64,000 nucleotides of DNA from CBDFNN01 sp965250215 (GCA_965250215.1 CBDFNN010000004.1:2108001-2172000); one strand, 5' to 3'; positions 1-9,198 are shown, numbered from the stretch's first letter. Program-made: numbers and translations. The notes: a model not told the origin generated them from the sequence alone.

Positions 1-553
1 TACCTGCAACAAGAGACCAAGACCAAATTCGACGAATCCATTCTTGCCTGTAACCAAGCCATATTCGATATATCAGGAAGGATATTCCAACGAGATAGAG
101 TAGGAGACCTATATAGAGAAGGCCTGAGGGCTGTACCGCAAAGACCAGCTTATTCCAGGCCCTAAGCCCGAAAGGTTTTGGCAGAAGCCTGAATCGATTG
201 GCCGTCTTAGCTTTGGCTACCCGAATGCTGTGAGCAAGAGCTTCATCGCCGGGCATAAGCCGCGCAGCTCTCTCGTAGAAAAGAACAGCTTGCCCCAAAT
301 CGTTCAATCTAAAGAAGGTGTTTCCCATATTGTAATAGAGAGGGCCATTCTCCCATCCAAGTTCTACGATCTTCAAATACCTTTTGCCCGCCTCTTCGAA
401 ATTACCTTCGTCGTATTGGCGCGTAGCTTCAAGGAAGAGCTTTTGATGATCGGTTTCCTGGATCTCCTCGGTCGTAATTTCACTAGCCTGCGCAATTAAC
501 GCCTCGGGAATTAGCCAAAGAAAGCTTATGGATATGAAAGCTATTGTGCTCAA
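1..553 (-). CDS. batE: BatE-like TPR membrane protein (3' part off the left edge)
   Basis: Partial gene of at least 184 codons, read on the minus strand. It starts with a TTG whose last two bases begin the TGA stop of the BatD gene (TTGA overlap). The translation opens with a hydrophobic signal sequence ending near IAQA, then a TPR-like segment with the pattern LYYNMGNTFFRLNDLGQAV and AVLFYERAARLMPGDEAL, then a predicted membrane helix (LLYIGLLLYLVGISFLIY). This layout of signal peptide, TPR and C-terminal membrane helices is that of BatE, the last gene of Bat (aerotolerance) operons, and it lies exactly where batE is expected. The role in the family is poorly defined; these proteins are thought to form a periplasmic/inner-membrane complex with VWA proteins. 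No ATG is available near the start, so the TTG is inferred. Confidence 0.8.
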   Translation of the reverse strand, partial: MSTIAFISISFLWLIPEALIAQASEITTEEIQETDHQKLFLEATRQYDEGNFEEAGKRYLKIVELGWENGPLYYNMGNTFFRLNDLGQAVLFYERAARLMPGDEALAHSIRVAKAKTANRFRLLPKPFGLRAWNKLVFAVQPSGLLYIGLLLYLVGISFLIYRIWLGYRQEWIRRIWSWSLVAG

Positions 554-2412
554 GCTAGAAGGTCGTGTAAGTCGGCTATAATGTTTGAGGCTCTGCCAAC
601 AGCGGACTTAAGTTGATCTTGTGTAGGTTTGATTGGAGAAAAACTCGCCTGGTCGCATTCGGACATAAGCTTTTCAAATTCGGCGCAAAGACTAGTTCTG
701 GCACCTTTCTCGCGCAAAACGTTTGATATCTCAGTATTGGATAACCCTGAGATCGTCTTACCACTGCGATCGGAGATGAACTGTAGGGTGGCAAATCGAA
801 TTTCATCGTAAAATTCCTTCCAATTCCCATTCTCTAACTCGGTATTGGCCTTCTTTAAGTGACGATTGGCCAGTTGTTGGGCTTTTTTGCTTCTGATATG
901 GCCTTGGTTGCTCTCGGCATAATTCGTGTACTGTTTCAGTCCAAAGATGAGACCAAGAAGGAGCAGTGGTATTCCGAGCATACCCATCGCTATTGGGTTC
1001 TTATGAATCGGTTTGTCAGATTTCTTTACCCAAGATCCTGCGATAGGTATTAAGTCAGCAATATCGTTGCCAGGGAATTTACCGGCTGCAATTATTTCAG
1101 CCTCCGATAATACCTCTCCTTTCACATTTAGGGTGACGGCATTTGTTCGATGATTTCTAAATATACCTTGATCTGTATCAAAGTAGCTGAAGGTGATCGC
1201 CGGTATTGTGTGCTTGCCGCCGCTTCTCGGGATCAGTGTAAATTCGAACTTTTTAGAGCCGGATATTGTTGTGCCGGAACGGTTGATTGAATAATCTACT
1301 TCTGGTCCGTACTGTTCGATCAAGCTCGGCAGCTGCAAATCAGGCTCGGATATCGTCGCGATTTTGCCTTGACCTCTGAAACTAATTGTGTACATGATGG
1401 GCTCACCAACCTCGACTTCAGTTCGGTCAATTTGAGAATTGACACTGAGTTTTCCCGATACGCCTGTGTAGGATTCTGGAGTAGTCTCGCCCAAGGGCAG
1501 AACTTTGATAGATATAGAAGGAGAAGCTAGAGTAGCGGCCTGAAAGGGTGTGGTTCTCGAGAAAAACAAAGAGGGGAGAGTGCGGGCATTCGGTGACGAA
1601 AGCTCAGTCTCTATTCGTAGAGGTTCTACCTCAAGTTGTCCAATTCGCGTTGGAAAAAGTGCCACACGTTTAAGCCTAATGACGTTGTAACGTAGACCCT
1701 TGACTACTTCAGATCTGCTGGTCGAAGATGAACCTGGGTTTGTTTCGAGCTCTTCACGCCAAAAGCCACTAGCGTCCCACGAATCCGCCAGTCTCGAGGT
1801 ACCTATTCTTATGTTGTCTCGAACGTACAAATCATAACTAAGGGTAACTTGCTCGTTGAGAAAGACAGAGCTGTCGCTGTTTCGGACTCGAATGAATGCA
1901 TCTTCATCCGTGATTTCTCTTGGAGCTTGAGTTTGCGAGTCGTCAAGAATATCGGCAAATCTTCGTCTTCTGTTGGATCGTACGGGACGGTCTGCTTGCG
2001 GTACAACACTGATTTCGATGATATCAGTTTTGTAAGTCTTTCCACTCAGACTGTAGAGCCCTGAATTTATTTTTGCGTCGCCCAGTTTTTCCGGCCGGTA
2101 TCGCCACGAGAATACTGAGCTAATGTCCGCGACTCCATTGATGATGTTCATCTTGGTTTGGAGCGCGGGTGATCCTTGGACTAGCCTCAGTCCTTCTGTC
2201 GTAGGTGGTCTTGGGGTTTGAAGATCACTGGCGGGGATACCTTTGATCTCTAAGTCAAAGGTTACTAGCTCCTCGAGTCCAACGGTGTTCTCGCGAACTG
2301 AACCTTGAATCTCGACTGTCTGCGCATTGAGAGTTTGTGCGAAGCCAATGAGGAATATCGCTAAGCTAAGAACTTGACTATGTAGCTTTCGATCAATAAA
2401 GAAGGCTCTCAT
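550..2412 (-). CDS. batD: BatD family protein (oxygen tolerance)
   Basis: A protein of about 620 residues with a signal peptide (SLAIFLIGFAQTLNAQ), beginning the mature part with TVEIQGSVRENTVGLEE, typical of the BatD/'oxygen tolerance' family. It is followed by long beta-rich periplasmic repeats (GLRLVQGSPALQTKMNI, then VEVGEPIMYTISFRGQGKI), one membrane helix near residues 490-510 (AMGMLGIPLLLLGLIFGL) and a cytoplasmic helical tail. I place the start at the ATG one base after the batC stop; an ATG ten codons upstream would overlap batC and make a longer signal peptide. It sits between batC and batE in a tightly packed operon. The biochemical function of BatD is not established; it probably acts with the VWA proteins BatA and BatB. 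Confidence 0.87.
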   Translation of the reverse strand: MRAFFIDRKLHSQVLSLAIFLIGFAQTLNAQTVEIQGSVRENTVGLEELVTFDLEIKGIPASDLQTPRPPTTEGLRLVQGSPALQTKMNIINGVADISSVFSWRYRPEKLGDAKINSGLYSLSGKTYKTDIIEISVVPQADRPVRSNRRRRFADILDDSQTQAPREITDEDAFIRVRNSDSSVFLNEQVTLSYDLYVRDNIRIGTSRLADSWDASGFWREELETNPGSSSTSRSEVVKGLRYNVIRLKRVALFPTRIGQLEVEPLRIETELSSPNARTLPSLFFSRTTPFQAATLASPSISIKVLPLGETTPESYTGVSGKLSVNSQIDRTEVEVGEPIMYTISFRGQGKIATISEPDLQLPSLIEQYGPEVDYSINRSGTTISGSKKFEFTLIPRSGGKHTIPAITFSYFDTDQGIFRNHRTNAVTLNVKGEVLSEAEIIAAGKFPGNDIADLIPIAGSWVKKSDKPIHKNPIAMGMLGIPLLLLGLIFGLKQYTNYAESNQGHIRSKKAQQLANRHLKKANTELENGNWKEFYDEIRFATLQFISDRSGKTISGLSNTEISNVLREKGARTSLCAEFEKLMSECDQASFSPIKPTQDQLKSAVGRASNIIADLHDLLA

Positions 2413-2413
2413 G

Positions 2414-3151
2414 CTACCAATCTTTTTTCGATTTTTTTCCATTGCCCTTTATTCGGCGAGACTGCTTTAGCAATTCTTTTTCGTCGGATTGTAGTTTTTC
2501 AAGGATTCGTTGAGCTTCCTCTTTGCTCATTTGATTAGGATCAGGCTCGGGTTCGTCTTGCTGTTCCTGTTGTTCTGGATCGTTTTCTGCATCCTCCTTA
2601 CGTTGATTCTCCTGATTTTGCTTCTGATTTTCATCCTGCTCTTGATTCTTTTGATCTTGATTCTGCTGCTCCTTTTTCTCCTGGTCCTGATCGTTCCCCC
2701 CAGAATTTTCTTGCTGTTGGTCGTTTTTGAGGCGCTTAACGAACTCGTAGTTGTACCGCGCGGATTCATTACTTTGGTCTTCCAGGAGGGCCTGCTTGTA
2801 GAAGTCTAACGCAGCATCGAGTTGCTGCATCTGAACTACATTGTTGCCAGAGTTGAAGAGGGCGCGGGATCGCTCCTTTGGATTGTTCGCAGTTTGAACA
2901 GCGTTTTGGAAAGACGCAGCAGCCTCCTCGAACTTCTTCTGTTTGTGGAGAGCGGACGCTAAGTTGTTGTATAGCCCTGAACTTGACTTACTTTTTTCGC
3001 CTGCGTCTATGCTGGCCAGCCCAGCAAGGAAACTTGTCTCAGCCTCCTCATATTTTTGTTCGTAGAATTTCTTATTCCCTTCTCGACCTTTTCGGGTCTC
3101 GTCGATTGTCATCATTGACAAAAGGATCAATACGCTGAATAAATATCTCAT
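2414..3151 (-). CDS. batC: BatC-like TPR protein with acidic/Gln-rich tail
   Basis: A 245-residue protein. It has a short hydrophobic N-terminal signal (MRYLFSVLILLSMMTI), three TPR-like helical pairs around residues 25-140 (LYNNLASALHKQKKFEEAA; ALFNSGNNVVQMQQLDAALD), then a very low-complexity region of about 60 residues rich in Gln, Glu, Asp and Asn, and a basic C-terminus with an EEAQRILEKLQSDEKELLK helix that is conserved in BatC proteins. It lies 12 bases after batB and one base before batD, so it is surely co-transcribed with them. A TPR protein is expected to be a scaffold for the VWA pair. The Gln-rich stretch is longer than I would expect for a simple linker. Confidence 0.85.
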   Translation of the reverse strand: MRYLFSVLILLSMMTIDETRKGREGNKKFYEQKYEEAETSFLAGLASIDAGEKSKSSSGLYNNLASALHKQKKFEEAAASFQNAVQTANNPKERSRALFNSGNNVVQMQQLDAALDFYKQALLEDQSNESARYNYEFVKRLKNDQQQENSGGNDQDQEKKEQQNQDQKNQEQDENQKQNQENQRKEDAENDPEQQEQQDEPEPDPNQMSKEEAQRILEKLQSDEKELLKQSRRIKGNGKKSKKDW

Positions 3152-3163
3152 CGGGTGTGACGG

Positions 3164-4195
3164 TTACACTTCTGGTTCTTCTTCTTCTCGACGCCTAGCA
3201 CGATCACTGACGATTCTCTCAAATGCTAGAAAGAAAATCGCAATGCCAAGCGGCCATTGAAACTGTTCGCTGTACTCCTCAAACTTTTGCTTTTCAAATT
3301 CTTCTCTGTTCAAATTCTTTAGAGCACCAAGGATTTTCGGAAGTTCGCTGGTGGTCTTAGATATTCTAAAATACCCTCCGTCTTGTGCAAGTTCCTGAAG
3401 AATTGCCTCCTCGAGTTTAGTCACGACCGTCTGTCCTTCGGAGTCCTTTTTGTAGCCGACCTGCTGTCCGTTTGCAAATTCTGGGATAGGTACTCCCTCA
3501 GTCTCTCCAATTCCACCTGTGTAAATTACGATTCCCTCATCTCGCGCATTTTTAAGGGTCTCTTCCACCTCTACATGATTCTCACCATCGGAAATGATGA
3601 GGAGTGCTTTAGATCGAGTGCTTACGACTCCTTCTGTCTCAGTAGAATTGAACATGCGCATCGCTTGCTGAAGAGCTGCCGAGAAATCCGTTCCGGAATT
3701 AGGAATCAGGTCGACGTCTGCGAGGTCAAGAAAAAGCTTAGCGGCCGAATAGTCCAAAGTCAGGGGGCATTGGGTATAGGCGTCGCCAGCAAAGAAGACA
3801 AGCCCAACTCGATCACCTTGAAGCTGATCTATCAACTTTGTCAATTCAAACTTTGCCTTGGTAAGTCTCGTCGTTCCTACGTCCTGGGCATGCATTGACT
3901 TCGATAGATCCAAAGCGATGATCAGATCAGCTCCCTCTCGAGTTATGTCCTTTAATTTTGTGCCGAAGCGTGGCCCAGCTAGCGAAGTCACGAGAGCAAT
4001 CAAGCCTAGAACGATAAAGGCCGCCTTCCAACGTCGTCTTCTCTGACTAATAGGTCCGATCAACTTTTGGACCGTCTCTTTCTTGCCCAATAGCTTAATG
4101 GTTTCCCGGTTTTTAAAGGCCAGAAAAGTCATGAAAGCAATCGCGATAGGAATGGCGATTAGCGCGACGAAAAATGACGGGTGCAACCAATCCAT
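3164..4195 (-). CDS. batB: BatB: VWA-domain membrane protein
   Basis: A 343-residue protein with two N-terminal membrane helices (residues 8-26 and 58-74), a von Willebrand A domain starting about residue 90, and a last membrane helix near residue 310 (FQWPLGIAIFFLAFERIV). The metal-ion-dependent adhesion site motif DxSxS is present as DLSKS at about residues 96-100, with the downstream threonine/aspartate elements (GTDFSAAL, ISDGENH). This is the standard BatB layout. The start ATG overlaps the TAA stop of batA (TAATG). Bat VWA proteins face the periplasm and are thought to bind protein partners through a divalent metal; their real substrate is unknown. Confidence 0.9.
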   Translation of the reverse strand: MDWLHPSFFVALIAIPIAIAFMTFLAFKNRETIKLLGKKETVQKLIGPISQRRRRWKAAFIVLGLIALVTSLAGPRFGTKLKDITREGADLIIALDLSKSMHAQDVGTTRLTKAKFELTKLIDQLQGDRVGLVFFAGDAYTQCPLTLDYSAAKLFLDLADVDLIPNSGTDFSAALQQAMRMFNSTETEGVVSTRSKALLIISDGENHVEVEETLKNARDEGIVIYTGGIGETEGVPIPEFANGQQVGYKKDSEGQTVVTKLEEAILQELAQDGGYFRISKTTSELPKILGALKNLNREEFEKQKFEEYSEQFQWPLGIAIFFLAFERIVSDRARRREEEEPEV

Positions 4196-5196
4196 TATGG
4201 GAATTTCCTCAGTTTAGTACTGACCAAACCCAGTTCGAGCATAATTAGAGCTAAGGCCGGCCACAAAAGGAAATGATAGAGCTCTGCATAATCTGTGAAT
4301 ACGCGCTCTTCGACCTTCGTCTTTTCCAAGTCGCCAATCTCTTCGTAGATACTCCGAAGCGCCATTTTATTAGTTGCCCTGAAATATTGGCCACCGGTCT
4401 TTGCTGCGACAGAGCTAAGCATTTCTTCATCGATCTCAACCGGTATCTGCTGTGTTCGCCTACCGAGGAAGGGGTCATTTCTGACATATGGAGCTGTTCC
4501 TTTCGCCCCTACGCCTATCGTGTAAACGCGAACACCCATGGATGCTGCGACATCGGCTGCAGTACTGGGGTCTATCTCACCGCGATTGTTTTGGCCATCG
4601 GTGAGCAGGATAACGACCTTACTTTTCGCTGCAGAGTCTTGCAGTCTATTCACGGCCGTCGCGATTGCCGAACCGATAGCCGTGCCATCCTCTATTATTC
4701 CAACGTTGACTTCGTCCATGAGTCGTTGCAAAAAGTCATAGTCCAAAGTCAGTGGTACCTGTGTGAAGGCCTGGGCAGCAAAAACGATGAGACCTACTCG
4801 GTCTGAGACTCGGTTTTGAATAAATTCTGTGGCAACGTCCTTGGCAGCAATAAATCGATTTGGTTTAAAATCCTGAGCCTTCATAGATGTTGAGGTATCA
4901 AGAACGAGGAGTATGTCCACTCCTTCAGCGTATTGTTCCTTTACGGTATTCTTGTCCTGCGGTCTTGCTATCGCTATGATGCACAAGGCGAGCGCGAGAT
5001 ATCTAAGAAGAGATGGAAGTCTTGTCAATCGAGTCCAAATTGATCTGCCCTGATTTTTTACCAGTCGAATGTCGCTGAAGCGCATTCCCGTATTACGTCG
5101 TTGGTAGACGCTCCATTCTATCCATACCAAAATTGGTATCGCTATTAAAGCGAAAAGTAGCCAGGGATGTTGGAATGTTAAATTTGGTAGACTCAT
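4195..5196 (-). CDS. batA: BatA: VWA-domain membrane protein
   Basis: A protein of about 333 residues with N-terminal membrane helices (PWLLFALIAIPILVWI; LLRYLALALCIIAIA), a von Willebrand A domain with the MIDAS motif DTSTS near residues 100-104, plus LLTDGQNNRGEIDP, and a C-terminal membrane helix (FLLWPALALIMLELGLV). I chose the ATG that gives the start MSLPNLTFQHPWLL, typical of the family. A TTG three codons upstream also overlaps the TGA of the preceding gene (TTGA), so either may be used. It is paired with batB, a paralogue, as in most Bat operons. VWA proteins of this type are linked to MoxR AAA+ ATPases, but no moxR gene is seen in this window. Confidence 0.9.
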   Translation of the reverse strand: MSLPNLTFQHPWLLFALIAIPILVWIEWSVYQRRNTGMRFSDIRLVKNQGRSIWTRLTRLPSLLRYLALALCIIAIARPQDKNTVKEQYAEGVDILLVLDTSTSMKAQDFKPNRFIAAKDVATEFIQNRVSDRVGLIVFAAQAFTQVPLTLDYDFLQRLMDEVNVGIIEDGTAIGSAIATAVNRLQDSAAKSKVVILLTDGQNNRGEIDPSTAADVAASMGVRVYTIGVGAKGTAPYVRNDPFLGRRTQQIPVEIDEEMLSSVAAKTGGQYFRATNKMALRSIYEEIGDLEKTKVEERVFTDYAELYHFLLWPALALIMLELGLVSTKLRKFP

Positions 5197-5201
5197 TTCA
5201 A

Positions 5202-6239
5202 TCAAACTCGCGGTACGAACTCAGCTTCCGGATCCTGCTGGGCTCGATCAATTGTGGGATGATCAGGATGTTGAGGTGGTAAATCAACAAAGCGCGGTCT
5301 CTCTGGTCGAGAATGCTCCAAAGCCTTGATCAGATCTTTGGCTCGCTCGAGTAACTCGAAGGAGGCCTTAGATTTTGGCTGATAATCCGCGAATTTGACG
5401 AGGTCTGAGTTTAGGAGCACTGGTTTAAGTAGTTCTAGTGATTTACCAGAAACGCGTCCACCCCTTTTTGAATGTCTTTCCACGTTGCGAATTAGGTCGC
5501 CGGAAGTTTGTTCAAGCGCTGGAATTGCCAATCTATGATCGATGAATTCTCTTACGGTTTCGGATAGCTCAACGTAAAATGGCTTAACGCTTGTAGAAGA
5601 TGTCAGGTCTTGTGCCTCCAATAACCTCAATCGGGCCATGGCGTGCTCGTAGGGGTCCAATGGAATCTCACTTTCGACAGGTTTTTCTTCCACGACTTCT
5701 TCATTCTTCCTTTTGACGAAATAGTAGTAGATCGCTCCGATGACGAGGAGTAGAGTTAGAGCGACGAGAGCGTAAGTCCACCACGGCCAAGGAAAGGTAG
5801 CAAGAGGGGCAATGTCCATCATTTCTTTCGAATCTTTAGGGACATTTCTCTTGACGGGAATATAGATGGTCGGAGTCTGGTATTCGACAGTATCGGCGCC
5901 AACAATCTTGACGCTAAGAGGGGGGACGTAGGCCGAGTCGACCGCAAAAGCCGCCGCCGTGTAAACTGCGCTGTCGATCCGAACTACCCTGCCGCCACGT
6001 GTCTCGTTTCGAGTCGGATGTTTGAGTAGCTCAATCAATTCGATATCTCCGAGCGTTGAACCGAGGCTATCTGGCTCGGGAACTAACAAGTCGGAATCGG
6101 GACTGTGTTCTACAACAATCTGAATCGTAAACCGGGCACCAATATCTACAGAATCGACAGGCGCATAAATACGAACCTGCGCCAATGCATCCGACTTAGC
6201 AAAGATCGCTATGCTTAGAAAAGCGAGCGCCACTCGCAA
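5202..6239 (-). CDS. BatD-like/DUF4381-like exported membrane protein
   Basis: A 345-residue protein. It has a signal peptide (VALAFLSIAIFAKSDALAQ), a beta-rich periplasmic domain of about 130 residues opening with YAPVDSVDIGARFTIQIVV, one membrane helix near residues 155-175 (WWTYALVALTLLLVIGAIYYY), and a cytoplasmic helical domain (HAMARLRLLEAQDLTS; YVELSETVREFIDHRL). Such proteins stand between the DUF58 and batA genes in many Bacteroidota. They resemble a short BatD and the DUF4381 family; I cannot choose between these names. The start is TTG (an alternative GTG lies two codons downstream). It ends within a few bases of the batA start, which indicates one transcript. Confidence 0.8.
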   Translation of the reverse strand: MRVALAFLSIAIFAKSDALAQVRIYAPVDSVDIGARFTIQIVVEHSPDSDLLVPEPDSLGSTLGDIELIELLKHPTRNETRGGRVVRIDSAVYTAAAFAVDSAYVPPLSVKIVGADTVEYQTPTIYIPVKRNVPKDSKEMMDIAPLATFPWPWWTYALVALTLLLVIGAIYYYFVKRKNEEVVEEKPVESEIPLDPYEHAMARLRLLEAQDLTSSTSVKPFYVELSETVREFIDHRLAIPALEQTSGDLIRNVERHSKRGGRVSGKSLELLKPVLLNSDLVKFADYQPKSKASFELLERAKDLIKALEHSRPERPRFVDLPPQHPDHPTIDRAQQDPEAEFVPRV

Positions 6240-6265
6240 AATATTTGTTTGCCTTTGCCTCAGGT

Positions 6266-7243
6266 CTACCTCTTCGATTTATTCCTGTGTCTGAAAAATT
6301 TTGTGAGTGGATCCACATAGTCCTCTCCGATATTGACCTCGATGACGCCAAGTTTCATTTGTCTGAACATTCCTGAAAGATACATGCGCCTATCCATTAC
6401 AGCTTCCGAGTGCTGTCTTTGAAACGACTTAGAGTTCGTATCTAGTATGGTTCGTTCTCCAGTTTCAGCATCGGTCACTTCTAGGAGACCGATTTCTGGA
6501 AGAGATTCCTCTCTAGGATCGAAAAGATGCACAGCAATGGTATCGTGCCTATTGGCTACAAGTTTTAGGGATCTCGCGAAATCGGCTTCAAGGAAATCGC
6601 TGATTAGGAGTACAATAGATCTTCTCCTGAGAACACGCATTATGTGATCAAGAGCAATTTGCATGTCCGTTGCTTTGGAGATCGGCTTGTGCGCAAAGAG
6701 GTCTCGGATCAGACGAAGGACGTGCGTCTGACCCTTCTTCGGAGGGACAAAAAGCTCAACTTGATCTGAGAATAAAAGCAGTCCAACTTTGTCGTTGTTG
6801 CGAATTGCACTGAAGGCAACGACGGCGCAAATTTCGGCTGCAACTTCTCTCTTGAATTGAGTATCCGTTCCGAAATTTTCGGAGCCAGAGATATCGACTA
6901 CCATCATCAAGGTTTGCTCTCTCTCTTCCTCAAATACCTTTACGAAGGTATCTCCCGTTCGTGCCGAGACATTCCAATCGATGCTCCTTATGTCATCGCC
7001 AATTTGATAAGGTCGAACCTCCCTAAACTCAATGCCTCGTCCTTTGAAGGCCGAATGATACTCGCCTCCAAATACACTGTCTACTAGCCCTTTCGTCCTA
7101 ATCTCGATCTGGCGGATCTTCTTGAAAAGGGACATAGGAATGCCAGTAAAGGAGGTGTCATCAGACTCCTCTTTAGGTGCAGATCCGCTCAGAGGGCGAT
7201 CGTCCGCATTCTGGTCAGACTTTTTTCGACTAAATATTCCCAA
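6266..7243 (-). CDS. DUF58 domain protein
   Basis: A protein of up to 325 residues of the DUF58 family, with the signature segments GEYHSAFKGRGIEFREVRPY, GDDIRSIDWNVSARTG and KVFEEEREQTLMMVVDIS, and a degenerate VWA-like fold behind them (DISGSENFG, SISDFLEADF-like stretch). DUF58 genes normally follow a MoxR ATPase gene and head the Bat operon; here it is the first gene and the 250 bases upstream hold no moxR. The longest reading starts with TTG and adds a hydrophilic 36-residue leader. The ATG at 7135, giving MSLFKKIRQIEIRTKG, matches the usual family start and is at least as likely. Confidence 0.88.
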   Translation of the reverse strand: MGIFSRKKSDQNADDRPLSGSAPKEESDDTSFTGIPMSLFKKIRQIEIRTKGLVDSVFGGEYHSAFKGRGIEFREVRPYQIGDDIRSIDWNVSARTGDTFVKVFEEEREQTLMMVVDISGSENFGTDTQFKREVAAEICAVVAFSAIRNNDKVGLLLFSDQVELFVPPKKGQTHVLRLIRDLFAHKPISKATDMQIALDHIMRVLRRRSIVLLISDFLEADFARSLKLVANRHDTIAVHLFDPREESLPEIGLLEVTDAETGERTILDTNSKSFQRQHSEAVMDRRMYLSGMFRQMKLGVIEVNIGEDYVDPLTKFFRHRNKSKR

Positions 7244-7495
7244 GGCTCAGGATGGTGGTTTGAGAGAAGCCTGAAAGATAAGGAAAATGAAGAGGCATAT
7301 CTAGTTAAGGATTCGCTCATTGAGTAGATGCGACATTAATTTAAAGTCCTACTTTTATTTTGAGCCAAACGAGGTGTAATAATTGACGACTTATCTATTG
7401 CAATTCATGCCAGGACAAAGCTCACTACTAAATATTAACTCTCAAATAGTTTATTCTCTATCGACCAAGTTTTTCACCCATCACTAGTAAAACAC
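7244..7495. other. Divergent intergenic region
   Basis: About 250 bases between the DUF58 gene (minus) and the fumarylacetoacetase-family gene (plus). It is AT-rich and should hold the promoters of both the Bat operon and the plus-strand gene. I see no clear inverted repeat, RNA gene or small open frame. Bacteroidota promoter elements are too degenerate for me to assign with confidence. Confidence 0.4.
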
Positions 7496-8308
7496 GTGCA
7501 AATTACTCGTCATCTAACTTCCAATGGTCCGCGATGGGCCTTGGATGGTCGTTATTTAGGTCTCGATTTTTCCTTCTCGGGTCTCCTCAAATCTAGTCGG
7601 GAAGAGATTGTCCAAATCTTACAAAATGCTGATCTCGGTCCTCCCGTCTCGGATCGCTTGATCGCCCCCCTAGATGATGCGCACGAAGTATGGGCCTGTG
7701 GTGTGACCTATCTTCGAAGTCGAGAGGCGCGGATGAGTGAATCAGACCTTGCCGATGTTTACGACAAAGTCTACAATGCCGAAAGACCAGAGATATTTCT
7801 AAAGTCAATTGGATGGCGGGTAAGAGGCCCGGAAGAGCCATTTAGGATCCGGGAAGACAGTACTTGGGACGTGCCCGAGCCGGAGTTATGTCTGGTCATC
7901 AATTCTCGAGCTGAGATCCTTGGGTATACCCTCGGCAACGATGTCTCATCTAGATCCATAGAGGGAGAAAATCCTCTGTACTTGCCACAGGCCAAGTTTT
8001 ACAAAGGATCCTGTGTGTTAGGGCCGGCCATTCAAATCGCTAGCTCAGAAGAATTCAAAGATATCGAGATCAGCATTGAAATTGAGCGAGGGGCCGAAAC
8101 AGTTTTTGAAGGGTCCATTAGCAGCTCTAGCATGAAACGATCCTATCAAGAGCTTGTGTCGTTCTTGTACCGCGAACTCGATTTTCCAGATGGATGCCTG
8201 TTAATGACAGGTACGGGAGTCGTGCCGGACGATTCTTTCACTCTTGAAACCGGCGATCGGGTAGAAATAAATATTGGCAATCTGACACTATCCAATACAG
8301 TGGGTTAA
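7496..8308 (+). CDS. Fumarylacetoacetate hydrolase-family protein, KDA-dehydratase-like
   Basis: A 270-residue enzyme of the fumarylacetoacetase superfamily. The C-terminal catalytic domain shows PEPELCLVIN, GYTLGNDVSSRSIEGENPLY and QAKFYKGSCVLGP. The Glu residues of PEPEL and the Asp of GNDVS are in the places of the divalent metal ligands in this superfamily. The combination of an IEGENPLYLPQAK-type segment and a short N-terminal domain resembles 2-dehydro-3-deoxy-D-arabinonate dehydratases and related sugar-acid dehydratases, so a role in a pentonate or hexonate pathway is possible. No other sugar-acid gene is adjacent, so the substrate is not settled. The start codon is GTG; no upstream in-frame ATG is available. 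Confidence 0.82.
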   Translation: MQITRHLTSNGPRWALDGRYLGLDFSFSGLLKSSREEIVQILQNADLGPPVSDRLIAPLDDAHEVWACGVTYLRSREARMSESDLADVYDKVYNAERPEIFLKSIGWRVRGPEEPFRIREDSTWDVPEPELCLVINSRAEILGYTLGNDVSSRSIEGENPLYLPQAKFYKGSCVLGPAIQIASSEEFKDIEISIEIERGAETVFEGSISSSSMKRSYQELVSFLYRELDFPDGCLLMTGTGVVPDDSFTLETGDRVEINIGNLTLSNTVG

Positions 8309-8402
8309 TGCGGAAAGTTAATCTCTGTAAAGACAGTTTACTCTTTTGTGATGTTTACGCAGCTCTTATGTCCGTTCTTAGCTGTATATAATTACCGAAA
8401 CA

Positions 8403-9125
8403 ATGAGTGAAAAGAAAAGAGTCCTGATAATTGAGGACGACAGAGACATAGCGAAGTTAGTGACCCTTCATTTGGAGGATACCGACATGTTAGTTGATCA
8501 CGCGGCAGATGGCCAGCATGGACTTCAGCTGTCTATGGCAAATACCTACGATCTCATTTTACTAGATCTGATGCTGCCTTTGATCGATGGTCTGGAAGTT
8601 TGCAAGCAAATCAGGGCATCTGGTAATAGCGTGCCTGTATTAATGCTGACCTCAAAGAGCGAGGAGATTGATAAGGTATTGGGTCTCGAGATAGGAGCTG
8701 ACGACTACCTTACAAAGCCTTTCAGCATCCGAGAGTTGATCGCCAGGGTGAAGGCACTCATAAGAAGAGTGAACATGGATAAGGGAAAGGATGGCGAGGA
8801 TGCTAATCAACCGATCGCGATCGGTGATCTCAATATTTCACCGGAGAGACGCACTGTACTGCTTAGTGGAAATAACATCGAGTTGACCACCAAAGAGTTC
8901 GATTTGCTCTACCTTTTTGCGACCCATCCAGGCAAAGCATACTCCCGGCAGGATCTGTTGGATCAAGTCTGGGGATATCAATATGCCGGCTATAGCCATA
9001 CTGTTAACTCCCACATTAATCGATTAAGGGGAAAGATAGAGAGCGATCCTGCCAATCCGGAATACATCAAAACGGTTTGGGGGATGGGATATAAATTTAT
9101 CGAGGCTAGCGAAATTAGCGCCTAG
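8403..9125 (+). CDS. OmpR/PhoB-family response regulator
   Basis: A 240-residue two-domain regulator. The receiver domain (residues 1-120) has the acidic pair in IIEDDRD, the phospho-acceptor Asp in LLDLMLPLIDG and the conserved Lys in DDYLTKPFS. The C-terminal winged-helix DNA-binding domain (from about residue 135) shows LTTKEFDLLYLFATHPGKAY, SRQDLLDQVWGY and the end HINRLRGKIESDPANPEYIK. It lies 73 bases upstream of a histidine kinase gene on the same strand, so the two form a cognate pair. The signal sensed and the target genes cannot be told from the sequence. Confidence 0.95.
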   Translation: MSEKKRVLIIEDDRDIAKLVTLHLEDTDMLVDHAADGQHGLQLSMANTYDLILLDLMLPLIDGLEVCKQIRASGNSVPVLMLTSKSEEIDKVLGLEIGADDYLTKPFSIRELIARVKALIRRVNMDKGKDGEDANQPIAIGDLNISPERRTVLLSGNNIELTTKEFDLLYLFATHPGKAYSRQDLLDQVWGYQYAGYSHTVNSHINRLRGKIESDPANPEYIKTVWGMGYKFIEASEISA

Positions 9126-9198
9126 TTCACACCATCAATTTCTGAGATTCTGAGCCTCAGAGAGGACGAAGGAATAACTCATATTAAAGATAAATTCT

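Noticed and set aside
2510..2809. Very hydrophobic open frame on the plus strand opposite batC
   Set aside because: It is the mirror of the Gln/Glu-rich codons of BatC (CTC/CTT/TTG repeats) and not an independent membrane protein.
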